From Mytilus edulis (Eukaryota > Mollusca > Bivalvia > Mytilida > Mytilidae): DNA of 64,000 bases. The notes under the pieces were generated by a model. The model was not told where the DNA came from and did not search any database. It saw only the letters and a program-made list of their open reading frames with translations. Shown piece after piece: positions 52,214 through 63,099 of the stretch. Each line of letters opens with the position of its first letter. Position 1 is the first letter of the stretch. The stretch is taken from the NCBI RefSeq assembly GCF_963676685.1, contig NC_092350.1, positions 62,799,674 through 62,863,673 on the forward strand, read 5' to 3'. The translations under genes were made by a program, and so were the position numbers.

Positions 52214-55090
52214 ACACTTATTATATGGTTCCAGGTCTGGTCAAATATATCATACAATAATAAGACAGAACTCTCGCGGACTCAACAAACGGCTCTATGA
52301 TAGAAACTTGATCCAACCTCAACAGTATGTTTTTAACCAAAAACGAAACAGCGGTACACTTTTTACTTGATGGCTCGTACCATGTTTATATGCTGACAAT
52401 ATATCAAAATTAGATTATATTCGAAGCTGTGATGAACTTTATAGTCAGTAGCAATCTATTAACATCTACAATATAATAATTATAATAATTATATGTATGC
52501 ATTCCTTTATTCCTTTCCTGTCTGTAAAAAAAGAATTTCTTTCTAATAACATCACAATCCCACCTTTCCCACTTTGATATATATGTATATAACAACTAAT
52601 AGTTTACTTTCTATCTATCATTTATTTCAGTGACTATATGTGTTACATTGTTGAATTGTATTGTTGTTTTTGTGAAATCCAGACGCAAAATGTGTCTATG
52701 GGTAGTTCGCCGTTGTGAGTCAATGTTTAAAGTTTGTATATGATGAGTTCATACAACTTCATATCACCAAAATAGTGTTTTCTCATTTTTAATACACTAT
52801 ATTATGACTGAGTTTAACTTGTAAAGATTTGTTTATGTAGTTAATGTAGGTGATTAATAATGATTGAATTTGAGAAAACCAACATCGAAAGACCAGCAGT
52901 GTAGACAACCATATGCAACAGTTATGTCTTCAACACTGATCAAATATTAAGAGTGTAATAAACTATAAAAATTCCAGACATGACATAAATGTGATACAAC
53001 TGAAATGACGACAAGCCAATTGTCTGAACAGTGCTGAATTAAGAATATGAAAAATCTTGCATAGATTAACCATCTAACACTGTCAAATTCTGCAGGTTCG
53101 AGTAGGGTAGATGAGCTATCAGCTTCGCTTCCTGCATTTGAGATGGACGACTTACATTCACATTTTTTGTCAAGTAAACGAAAATATAAATACAAAAATG
53201 ACGGTTGAATTTAGAAACCCAAAATTACAACAAATATATATGGTAAAAGCCATTCATGGTTTGAACATGCTCCCCAGATTTTTTCTGAAGTAAAACTGGA
53301 TCATCGCTATACCAAAGCTAAAGCAAACCACCAATTTTCCGCATAAAATAAAATGTAATAACTTGCAAAGAATGTCCTCTCATAATGTTTTTTTTTCTTG
53401 AAATTTATAAACATGTAACACAGAAAAGCAAAATACATTGCCGATTATTCCTAACAATATATAAGGCAACTTTGATAGTCCCAAGGGTAATCCGTGAGTC
53501 CTTATTTCAATAACAGTATATATTATTGCAAACAGTAAGCGATAAACAATGAATAACATAACCATTATATTCAGCCGTAATTAGTGCAATCAGAATAATA
53601 CGTGGTACAGTCTCGCCAAGACGGGATATCCATTGAAGAAATTTTCCCAAATTGGTGTCTTCTTGGTTTCATTTTCCTTTCTATTTTGATGACTGAAAGC
53701 TGTCAAAGATCAAGCAAGTATAAGGGACAACCCAACTATACTCAAGTAACGTATAAACCTGTAACAAAGAGTTGAATTTAGTATTTAAAGGATGACAGAA
53801 GTAATTTACATATTGTGTGTTTACGGCAATTAATAGGAATATAAGAACCAATGAAGCAGTGGAAAACTATAAACGAATTAAATCGTTTAGGAAATTGTAA
53901 CATCACATAACCTGAACGTGAGGATTTAACATTGAAGAAAATATCGTGAGTTGAGCATTATACACACAGTAACGGCCAATCAATTTGTCATAGCGATTTA
54001 AGCATTGTTTTTTGCCGATTCCAGTCGGTCGTCATGCTTACTATGGTGTAGTTGTTTTTGCATGATGAAACCCTGTTAACAAATTTCTTATTCACAGAGT
54101 AGTAATTCAAATAAATATGCGCGTTGGATGGGACATAGGGAATTTTACTGCTAAGATCGTGAGAGCGTTGTCCTTTTATGAAGTCGTTCATCCGTGTAAC
54201 ATGTGTAATAAGAAATAAAATCATCAAGATATAAGCCAAATTTCTTAAATAATTTACTTATTGGTTATTGGGCAGAATGAGACCATTGGTAAACCGGAAG
54301 GCGGCATAATAATGGCTAACTTTTGGTTGTCAACCTATATGTCTGGCGTGAATACTGCTCATGAAAATAAAACGAGCAAGTCAACATGGAAGCGGGAACA
54401 AAACTGTATATACCCGTTATCAACCTACAAAGAAATTATTAATCGAGCATTTTGATAATATCACTTTAGGTTATTATTATTAGTTTCTAGTCATCTAAAT
54501 GTCGATTATCGTAGAATGATATGTCAGCTTAACTATAGCAAAGAAACTTCAAGCTTCCTTCAACAATGACGTTGGCTTGCCCAGTTGAAGACCTTGAAAG
54601 ATGAAGTTATAAAGTAACCATTGTTGATAAAATAAAGTTTTTAAACAAACCGTACATGTATCATGTGATAGCAGAAATCTAAAATTTCTTTTGGCATAAT
54701 CAAACGCTTAAAAATATTAGACAAACAATACATGTACCAATTTATTTCGAAAGACAACCTTAGCAATTCCCATGAAGCAATATTTTAATAAACGATACAT
54801 TTTCAGAAAATCAATTTCAAAAGTGCCGAATACTGTACTTGTGATAGCTTTGGGGACGAAAAGCCCACATGTTGAGGCATCACCTCCGTAGTGGTCACAC
54901 ATATTTAAGAGTCCTATAGTAGGCATTTATTTCAGGTATATATTTATTAAAGTTATGAACATGGTTATGTAAACATTACCACGTGTATTTGTTTATAAAT
55001 TAACAGGTGTTTGAAAGTATATATTAGGTTCAATGTTTTTCATTGGTCGAGTTAGAACTGACCATAATATTTGAATAAGATAATTTCAAA
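52214..55090. other. Unassigned region with ambiguous coding traces
   Basis: Minus-strand frames at about 52947-53170 (KSSISNAGSEADSSSTLLEP) and 53380-53640 (hydrophobic) look partly protein-like. They do not join into a gene with splice sites. A segment at 54840-54900 (GGGGACGAAAAGCCCACATG) resembles a dispersed mussel repeat. Confidence 0.35.
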
Positions 55091-55192
55091 TATTTCGTGC
55101 TATACTTTCGGCGGTTTTGTGAAATTAAAGATATTGTCATTCGAGGTTCGCTTTTGGTGCAGGAAACTTGTAAGCTTGTGCTTAACCTGAGA

Positions 55193-55996
55193 ATGTCTGG
55201 GAATAGAGAAGGAAGTCCAATGTCTGAAGGTAAGACTGAGCATTCACACATTTCAACCGGTAAATCACAAAGAAGCAACCACATTGTAGAAGAGCGCCGT
55301 GATTTAGCCGATACTTTTGAACTTTTTAAAATGTATTTTGACAATAAGCTAGTAGATCTTAAATCAAATTTGGTCCGTGAATAGGACGTAATTTCCAAAC
55401 AGTTAAAAGGAAAGGTTTCCCTTAAATTCAAGCACGAGGGCAACAAAATACAATAAAAATTTAACGAGGAAACTATTACCAAGTTGAACAAGGTTTAAAG
55501 CTTTGTTCCCCGTTCCGACACCAAGGTTTCACGTATCATGATAGACCTCATAGATAACATGGATGAGGTTAAGGACAGAAACAAACTGATAATTTCCTTT
55601 CTCAATTTTATGATACGCATAGCAGATACTTCAGCCGCTGGTTGGGCTACTGTCAGAGAGTATGAAGCGAATGTTATCGCTTCAGATTCTAAAGATGAAA
55701 AGAAAATCCACCAGGCGTAGTCTAGAGCAATGCGTTCGACTAAAGACGAATCCTGTCGCCCACATCCCTTCAAGTCAACTTCTAGACCGGCTCCTGTTGA
55801 AACTGCTACTAATCCTTTTTATTCCAATCAGTATCAGTGTCAGAACCCGCCGCCCTTTCGAGCTGGCAGCGGGCGGCTTGCCCCGTCCCAGCACGATATG
55901 TGCCATGTTTGTAAACAATTTTTCCACTGGAGGAAGAACTGTTCACTATTCAAACGCAACCAGTTCAACTTCAGCAATACACAACAGAACAATTAA
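55193..55996 (+). pseudogene. DIRS-like gag relic with CCHC zinc knuckle
   Basis: One frame from ATG 55193 to TAA 55994-55996 carries four internal stops (55382 TAG, 55454 TAA, 55496 TAA, 55718 TAG) and no frameshift. The zinc knuckle C-x2-C-x4-H-x4-C is at 55901-55942, within MCHVCKQFFHWRKNC. The N-terminal part is polar (EGSPMSEGKTEHSHISTGKS). Confidence 0.75.
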
Positions 55997-56081
55997 CAAC
56001 GAACAGTTAGTTAATGATAAGTATTTATATTTTTTTTCTGATTTTGATAGTGATTATTGTTGAAATCATGATATTGAGATT

Positions 56082-57123
56082 TTGCTAACACAAGTAAGAT
56101 TTTTTGAAAATTTTAAATCTAACAAGGGTATTTTCTCTGGTGTAAAGGGAGTAAAGGTAACGGGTAGAATTATACGTATGTCTCCTGTGATCGGAAATAT
56201 TACTAGAATCGTGACTAGATATTGCTATATGTCTATTGAATATAGAATGTCATGGGATAGTTATTTAGTTTTAGATAGTAATAGTTTTGTGATATCAGAA
56301 TTAAAGTTCTTGCTTGATAACATTGAAAATGTAAATTTTAAAACATTAAATCAGTATAGTCAGTCGCATGTAATGGTATAATCTGATGCTAGCAGCATAG
56401 CTGCCAGGGCATGTACAGTAGAATTGGAAAGTAAAAATTTTCACACTATGTGGAAATCCACTGAAATGTTAGAAAGTTCCACGTGGAGGGAACTGAAGGC
56501 CATATAATTGGCGTTGATGTCTAATCAACATGCATTTGCTGGAAAATCCTTAAAATGGCTAACCGATAATTAAAATTGCGTCAGAATTGTTCAAGCAGGA
56601 AGCATGAAAGAAAAACTGCAAGATATAGTTATTTCTATTTATTCTATTTGTTTACAAAAGGGAATCTCCATTAACATACAATGAATTCCGAGAGGTGAAA
56701 ATTCGAAAGCTGATTATATTAGTAAAAACATTGATTATGAAGACTGGGGTGTTTCAGAATTTTTCTATACTTTTAATAATGACCTTTGGGGTCCTTATAC
56801 AGTCGATCGTTTTTCTAGTTCTCGTAACACAAAATTAGAAAGATTTAACTTTTATTTTGGAATGTAAATACACAAGTTGTAGACTGTTTTACTCAGAATT
56901 GGTCTGGTGAAAACAATTGGATTGTACCACCTAGTTACTTAGTGTTGAGATCTATAAAACATGTTATTGCTTGTAATGAGAGAGGTACTTTAGTTGTATC
57001 AAAATGGATATCTGCGATCTATTGGCCTTTCATTTTTGATAAAAATATGAATTACAGAAATTACATATCTAATGTTATTGAATTTAAAAATACAAGTGGT
57101 ATTTTTGTCAGTGGTTCGCACTG
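56082..57123 (+). pseudogene. DIRS-like pol relic (RT C-terminal edge and RNase H)
   Basis: Begins in the RT thumb/connection region (SPVIGNITRIVTRYCYMSIE, then SWDSYLVLD), then the RNase H block. Internal stops are at 56379, 56505, 56571 and 56682. After about 56855 the homologous frame shifts and continues as NWSGENNWIVPPSYLVLRSI and SGIFVSGSH. Confidence 0.75.
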
Positions 57124-57434
57124 AGCCTTTTATTGCTCCAGTATTTGGAATTGTGTTTTTGTACCAAGAAAGGAATCTCGATAATGCATGGTTTTATTTT
57201 GTCACATCTGCATGAAAGGGATGGCTCGCTTTTTTTTAATGTGGAATATTTGGGTAAAAAATGATGAATTTACCGGGAATAAAAATGTGGATGCGGTTTG
57301 AAGAGCATACAAAAAAAAGGGATGACGGTACACACAGGTTGGATTTAGTATTTGATCACCCCGTCACGGTGTTGATCCCCTTTCCTTTTGTTATTTTGTG
57401 ATTTGAAGAATGAGGAGTGAGGATCTGCTTAACC

Positions 57435-57622
57435 TTCCGGAGCACCTGAGATCACCCCTAGTTTTTTGTGGGGTTCGTGTTGTTTATTCTTTAGTTTTCT
57501 ATGTTGTGTCATGTGTACTATTGTTTTTCTGTTTGTCTTTTTCATTTTTAGCCATGGCGTTGTCAGTTTGTTTTAGATTTACGAGTTTGACTGTCCCTTT
57601 GGTATCTTTCGTCCCTCTTTAA
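57435..57622 (+). repeat. Full copy of the 32480 dispersed repeat
   Basis: TTCCGGAGCACCTGAGATCA to GGTATCTTTCGTCCCTCTTT. It lies directly downstream of the DIRS relic. Confidence 0.9.
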
Positions 57623-57679
57623 TTGCAGATCACTAATCTTTTCTACTTTGTTTTTACATGACTTTCTATAGATATAAAA

Positions 57680-58450
57680 AAAGATGTGGAATGAGTGCCA
57701 ATGAGACAACTCTCCATCCAAGTAACAATTTGTTAAAGTAAAACATTATAGGCCAAAGTGCTGTCTTCAACATGGAGCCTTGCCAAACACCGAACAGCAA
57801 ACCATAAAGGGCCCAAAAATGACTAGTGTAAAACAATTCAAACGTAAAAAACAAACGGTCTATTCTATATTAATAACGAGAAACGATGAACCAAATCAAC
57901 AAATTTAGCCTTTATTTATATCCTTTTGCTTTTATATTGTATAGAACATGTGGAAACTACATTATCTGATGTGTACTTTACATCATATGATGTGCAATCA
58001 TCCTAATGTGATGTCCATATGTGTACTGTGCAAATAACTTTATATGGTGTGAAGATGTATTAATGTTATGTTTACTCTGCAATATATTTTGTGAATATTG
58101 CCGTATATGATGTGCATTTAACCTTATTATGATGTGATCTTGTCATTGTACAATGTGTTTGCATCATTCGTTTTACTTTTTTTTTTTTATGTCAAAACGT
58201 CAGTGGTTGTCGTTTGTTGGTATTGTTCATAGGTGTTTCTCGTTTTTTTTTTTTTTATAAAAATAAGACCGTTGGTTTGCATATTTGAATTATTTTACAC
58301 TAGTCAATTTTGGTCCTTTTATAAATTGCCAATTCTACTTGTTGAAGGCCGTACTTTGACCTATAATTGTTTGTTTTTTTTACATTGTGACTTGGATGGA
58401 GAGTGTCTCATTAGTACTCATACCATAATTTTTCTTATTACTTTTCTTAT
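57680..58450. repeat. Inverted pair of GTGCCAATGAGACAACTC repeats
   Basis: A forward copy at about 57680-57890 and a reversed partial copy at about 58255-58440 (TTGGTCCTTTTATAAATTGC, GATGGAGAGTGTCTCATTAG) flank about 370 bp containing TGATGTGCA-type phrases. It may be one larger inverted element. Confidence 0.6.
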
Positions 58451-58824
58451 TCATATAATGTTGGGCTATAAAAAGCTAAAAATAGTACAAATTCAAGTTT
58501 GGGGTGGGGTTTGAAGGAACTGTTTTAAATGTTTAGATGGGAGTTCCGACATTGGTTAAGATCCAATTTAAGACATCACGTTGCTTTGCTTTCGTCTTAA
58601 TTTCCTATTGTCATGAAAAGAAAATACCATGCATGATGAAGTCACGAAGAATGCGTATATCTTTTTGTAGACCATAAAAATTAACAAAACACAATACGAT
58701 TTCTGAAGTATGTTGTATTTCACATGTTTCATGAGGAGACAGCTAACGTAAGACTTAGTAATGATTTAATGCAATGTTGGTATACGCTTATATTGATCAT
58801 GTTCTTGTTTCCATAAATTTATAG

Positions 58825-58863
58825 CCATTGTACAGACTAAACATGTTAGCAGCTATAAAGATA
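58825..58863 (+). repeat. Partial duplicate of GPCR coding sequence, exactly 200 bp upstream
   Basis: ATTGTACAGACTAAACATGT followed by TAGCAGCTATAAAGATA matches 59025-59063 with about four mismatches. It lies before the GPCR start codon and looks like a leftover of a duplicated TM1-coding segment. Confidence 0.85.
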
Positions 58864-58913
58864 CAGAACAAACTTAATATATTGTTTATCCTGCATAACC
58901 ACGAAGATGCTTG

Positions 58914-59942
58914 ATGATCATTAATAATGAAAGGATACGGCGATCCTTTCTATCTGGAAACGACGTCATAAAGGCGTGCAAAATTGACGAATGTTTGCGT
59001 GGAAGACATAGCTTGAAAGTTGTACTATTGTACGGACTAAACATGTTGGCAGTTATAAAGATATTGAATTTTGGAATTGTTACGGTGTTGTTGTTATTTC
59101 ATAGTTGCTCCATATACGTGTCAATTATTTCTAAGGAATTAAAGAAGAATCATTTCCTGGTATTAGCAATGTGGCTTAGTCTCAGCGATATGACAATGGG
59201 ACTGGAAGTTATTTATCATAATATTCTACATTTTATGAATTCACAAAACGTGGCAATCCAATACCAGTGTATGCTGATCACACACCTTGTTTCTGGAACA
59301 ATAATGTCGGCTTTTATTCATGTTTTATTGATAAGCTTAGAGCGACTGAATGCCACATTTGTAACAAAGAAAGGAATATTGACACATTTAACCAGTTACA
59401 AATCTGTTATACTTTGTTTCATACTTAGTCACTTCATTGCTTTGTTAAGATTTGGTACGGAAACAATTGATGGACCAAAATCGTGCGTCTCTACAAACAC
59501 TGCTAGTCCAGAAATGTTGTTTTCACATGACATTCCTTGTCTCGTTATTGTTGTTTTGATTATCACGTGTTACGGGATAACGGTATACCGGATGATCAAT
59601 TCAAATAAAATTGTTCCACTGAATGCCACTCTATCTGCAAAGGGAATGGCCGATGCAATACGCATGCGTAAAAACATAGTAACTCTTGGTTTAATAATGG
59701 CACTTGCTTTAGTAGTCGTTCTGATGCGATGTATTGCAGTTACATTGTTACATTTGAACAAAGGCAATGGATATTATATAAATGATATTGTATTTAAGAT
59801 TTTCAACAATGTATCTCTTCTGCTAAATCCTCTACTGGATCCAGTTATTTATGTCTTGAGAATCAAAAAGTACCGTGACCACCTTCGATGTAAATGTCTT
59901 AAAGGAAACTCTGATATGACCAGTATAGCTCTAAATTCTTAA
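58914..59942 (+). CDS. Intronless class A-like G-protein-coupled receptor, 342 aa
   Basis: Seven hydrophobic segments begin near residues 50, 81, 119, 165, 205, 256 and 292. Class A landmarks: LSLSD (88-92) in TM2, Cys119 at the start of TM3 paired with a Cys in the loop before TM5 (KSCVS), ERL (143-145) in place of DRY, and DPVIY (309-313) as the (N/D)PxxY motif, followed by a basic helix 8 and CKC as a possible palmitoylation site. The TM6 CWxP motif is absent (LMRCIAVT), and TM4 lacks the usual Trp. The N-terminus is short (about 45 residues) with two Cys. The first ATG is at 58914. Ligand is unknown; it resembles the large lineage-specific rhodopsin-like families of molluscs. It should signal from the plasma membrane. 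Confidence 0.88.
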   Translation: MIINNERIRRSFLSGNDVIKACKIDECLRGRHSLKVVLLYGLNMLAVIKILNFGIVTVLLLFHSCSIYVSIISKELKKNHFLVLAMWLSLSDMTMGLEVIYHNILHFMNSQNVAIQYQCMLITHLVSGTIMSAFIHVLLISLERLNATFVTKKGILTHLTSYKSVILCFILSHFIALLRFGTETIDGPKSCVSTNTASPEMLFSHDIPCLVIVVLIITCYGITVYRMINSNKIVPLNATLSAKGMADAIRMRKNIVTLGLIMALALVVVLMRCIAVTLLHLNKGNGYYINDIVFKIFNNVSLLLNPLLDPVIYVLRIKKYRDHLRCKCLKGNSDMTSIALNS

Positions 59943-61310
59943 AATGTGTTTACTGATGAAATCATTTGGAAGATTTCTCAACAATGGTTGTTTTTGCATG
60001 AGGATATTACTTTCATAAATGGTACAATCGAAACATTGTAAACACGATAAGAAAGTACTTGTGCCGTATATAATTCAATATTGACCCATAGTAGGATCAT
60101 ATCAGTTATAGTTTTCTATGTAGCGCTAATGAAATGAAAGTCTGGTAAATATTTAATCGTGTTGAATTAAAAGATCTCTGTTATCCTATTCTTTGTTATA
60201 TTTAACCAGACATGTTAGTTACGTTTATTGGAAACATTAGAAACCAAAAGAAATTGTAAATAAAATTAATTTAACAAAGCAGGTAAGCAAATAATACATA
60301 CATACACTCCTAGTCATGATATTTTGGGGAAACGTCTCCACTAACATGAATAAGTCTGCACAAAGAAGTATCATTCAATTGTGAAATGTTTCTGGTATTC
60401 AATTGTTATGAATTTTCTAAATTTATGATGCAGATAAAAACTTCTTACCTCTTGAATATACAAACTTTTAATCTGCCAAATACACTGATCATAGATACCA
60501 GGAATACAATTGTGTACGCCAAATTGGGTAACTTTTTCGACTAGATCGGCTGTTACAAAAATAACAAACAAAACTTTCCCACAAATGACAAATGATTATA
60601 TATTTTTAAATCATTTGAATGAAAAATCTTAAACAAATAAGGTCATGAATATCTCAAAATCTATAAATGATACAAATATAAACTTTATCATTTTTTTAAT
60701 ACAACAACCTAAAATCCATCGGTACGGTAATAACCTGGTGGTACAAATTTATCCGGATCCACTTTATAAAACTTTACCAGTACCTACCATTACGTTTTAG
60801 CAACAACCTTGAATGGTGCTCGCTCTAATATAAAAAAAAATCGAGTCCGACGTCACAATTGGACATACTGCTTACCAATTATGAAAAAAATGAACACGCA
60901 AATTATGAATTATATCATTTGAATTGACAATGTTATATTTTAAAACAATGCCTCCATAAAATATTCGCTTTAGAAAAATCAATATGAACAGTATGAATAT
61001 ATAATCTAAAAAAAGCACAAATTCAGGTTTAGGGGTGAAACTGTTTTAAATGTTTAGATGCTAGTATTGGAAGTTCTTTTAGGAACTAAAGTATTGATAT
61101 TACATTCTGCCTTGTATTGAAGTTTTTGAGTATATATACCCTGAAAACACAAAAAAGGTGTTTCAGAGTTTTTTTTAAGCATTTTCATACAAATAAAACA
61201 ACAACAAAAAACAACAATAATGTTTCATTTGACTAAAACTGTGTATTAATTACTTGCAAGTTAAAACAAATGTCAATGACAAAGGCATTTTCGAAACATG
61301 TACAGCCCGT
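59943..61310. other. AT-rich sequence downstream of the GPCR, nothing recognised
   Basis: AATAAA-like sites after the GPCR stop could serve as its poly(A) signal (for example GTAAATAAAATT near 60257). No other feature is supported. Confidence 0.5.
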
Positions 61311-61314
61311 GGGT

Positions 61315-61790
61315 GGTGTAAACTTCCCAAAAAAACGTGTATGGTGTAATGGTGTATGGCATATGGTGTAATGGTGTAAGGTGTATGGTGCTATGGTGTA
61401 TGTTGTAAGGGGAATGGTGTAATGGTGTTTGAGGAATGGTGTGATTGTGTAACGTGCGATCGGGAATGGTGTGAATGATGGTGTACGACATTCCATTGGT
61501 TGAAAACGAAGTTCTTTTTATTTTATTTTTTCGAATTGTAAACATAAACAATGATATTAATCTTAATATTTGAAATTTAATTGCATTATGGGTAATTTCG
61601 GATCGTATAGATAAAATAAGGAATGGTGCATGGTGTAATGTGTAAGGTGTATGGAGTAAAGGTGTAACGTGTATGGTGTAATGGTACAATGTGTATGGTG
61701 TAATGGTGTATGGTGTAATTGTATATGGTGTAATGGTGTATGGTGAATGGTGTAATGGTGTATAGTGTTTCTGGGAAGTTTACACCATCC
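61315..61790. mobile_element. Element of two GGTGTAAT minisatellites between GTGTAAACTTCCC inverted ends
   Basis: Left end GGTGTAAACTTCCCA (about 61315), right end TGGGAAGTTTACACC (about 61773-61787). Two arrays of ATGGTGTAATGGTGT-like units (about 61337-61480 and 61620-61765) enclose 140 bp of ordinary sequence. Long open frames on the minus strand (HHYTIHHTPLHH-type) are translations of the repeat and not genes. Confidence 0.88.
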
Positions 61791-62269
61791 AAGGACTGTA
61801 TGTTGCAACTTAAGATTTTTTATATCATTTGAATAGAAAAAAAACACAATTTTGTCTTTTTCTAATTTCATAGAACAGCTATCAACAATATTCAATTCAA
61901 TTTTAAACAACATCCAAATAAATATGTTCCGTCTTGCCATTTTTTCAATTTTTTTTCATTTGTGCAATACATCTGCATGGATTATTGCTACTGCGCTTAG
62001 TGTCGGTTTCGTATTTTTATTTTTCTAATATTTGGTTTTGATACCATTGAAGAAATAATAATTTGCGCATTTTGTGAATCAAATCAATTTCGGTATCATA
62101 TAGGCATGTATTAAACATGTTAAATAATTTGTTTAGTACAAACGAGCTACAAATCTCCTTAAAAACGGCAGTGAACTTTCATGCTTCAAAAATGATAATT
62201 CGTTTTGCTTAATTAGCAATACCATCATAGTAGTTCATTAAACCAATACCTAATAGGCTAAACATAATG

Positions 62270-62500
62270 AAAAGTAAAATCACAAAAATACTGAACTCAG
62301 AGGAAAATCAATTCGGAAAGTCCATAATCACATGGCAAAATCAAATAACAAAACGCATCAAAAACGAATGGACAAGAACTGTCATATTCCTGACTTGGTA
62401 CAGGCATTTTCAAATGTAGAAAATGGTGGATTGAACCTGGTTTTATAGCTAGCTAAACCTCTCACTTGTATGACAGTCGCATCAAATTCCATTATATAGT
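62270..62500 (+). repeat. Dispersed repeat, second copy of the 50187 family
   Basis: Shares AAAAATACTGAACTCAGAGG, AACTGTCATATTCCTGACTT, GGTACAGG and GGTGGATTGAACCTGGTTT with 50187-50410 in the same orientation. Confidence 0.88.
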
Positions 62501-62739
62501 CACCGATGCGTGAACAAAACAAACAGACATAATAGGTAAAAATGTCAAAAATAGGGGTACAGCAGTCAACATTGTGTTATCATCTTAATCACTATAAAAA
62601 CAACAAATGTAACGAAGAAGCACAAAAAGGCATACATCAAATTAACATCCTCATTTTGATTATATTATACGATTATATTTGTCTATGTAAAATGCACCCA
62701 TCAAGGAAGGAGGGTATGGGTACTGGTGTAAAATTGCGC

Positions 62740-63045
62740 GTTTGAAATTCGCACAGGTAGACATGAAATAATTTTGTCGTTCAAAGTATGACGGGATGCA
62801 TAAATACAGTCACGCAAAATAGATATAACAAACACTGACTTAGCAGTTAAAGTAATAATAATAAATATAAAATAATAGTGTGGTTCAAAGTATGACGTGA
62901 TACATAAGTACAGAGTCACGTAAAATGTATATCACAAAATAGTTGGTTAACAGTAAAAGTAATATTAATGAATAAAATAATTTTGTCATGCAAAGTATGA
63001 CAAGATACATAGGTACACCGCATCGGTGACTATATAATGAAAAAA
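62740..63045 (+). repeat. Three short tandem units with CAAAGTATGACGKGATACAT
   Basis: Units near 62775, 62885 and 62990 share TTCAAAGTATGACGGGATGC or a variant, then AAATACAGTCACG-like and AGCAGTTAAAGTAATAAT-like phrases, spaced about 105-115 bp. It lies next to the RT ORF 3' end and may be its 3' tail. Confidence 0.65.
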
Positions 63046-63099
63046 AAGGGAATAATATAACACGTAATTAAGATGATAAACAACGTCAGTACGCAAAAT

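Larger units (their letters stand above)
55193..57123 (+). mobile_element. Degenerate DIRS-like retrotransposon
   Basis: A gag-like frame is followed by a pol remnant. The pol part has RNase H-like sequence (SDASSIAARACTVELESKNF, SSTWRELKAI, NSKADYISKNIDYEDWGVSE) and the LWGPYTVDRFSSSRNTKLER block typical of DIRS-type pol. Only about 380 bp lie between gag and RNase H, so most of the reverse transcriptase is deleted. Tyrosine recombinase is not seen. Several in-frame stops and one frameshift (near 56855) show that it is dead. Confidence 0.8.

Noticed and set aside
52947..53195. Minus-strand frame with KSSISNAGSEADSSSTLLEP
   Set aside because: Partly protein-like, but it has no supported start, splice sites or neighbours to join with.
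53380..53700. Hydrophobic minus-strand frames (LQWISRLGETVPRIILIALI and LPYILLGIIGNVFCFSVLHV) that recall XK-related or TLC-domain membrane proteins
   Set aside because: The two pieces are in different frames, have no usable acceptor or donor between them, and my family recall is too weak to name them.
55662..56063. 133-codon plus-strand frame overlapping the gag zinc knuckle
   Set aside because: It is out of frame with the gag relic, whose own frame holds the CCHC motif.
55382..56684. A ciliate-type code (TAA/TAG as Gln) to explain the stops in the DIRS relic
   Set aside because: TGA and a frameshift also occur, the RT is deleted, and the adjoining animal genes use standard stops; decay is the simpler reading.
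61273..61940. Long His/Thr/Tyr/Pro-rich open frames on the minus strand
   Set aside because: They translate the GGTGTAAT minisatellite in several frames at once; there is no start context, splice signal or non-repeat domain.
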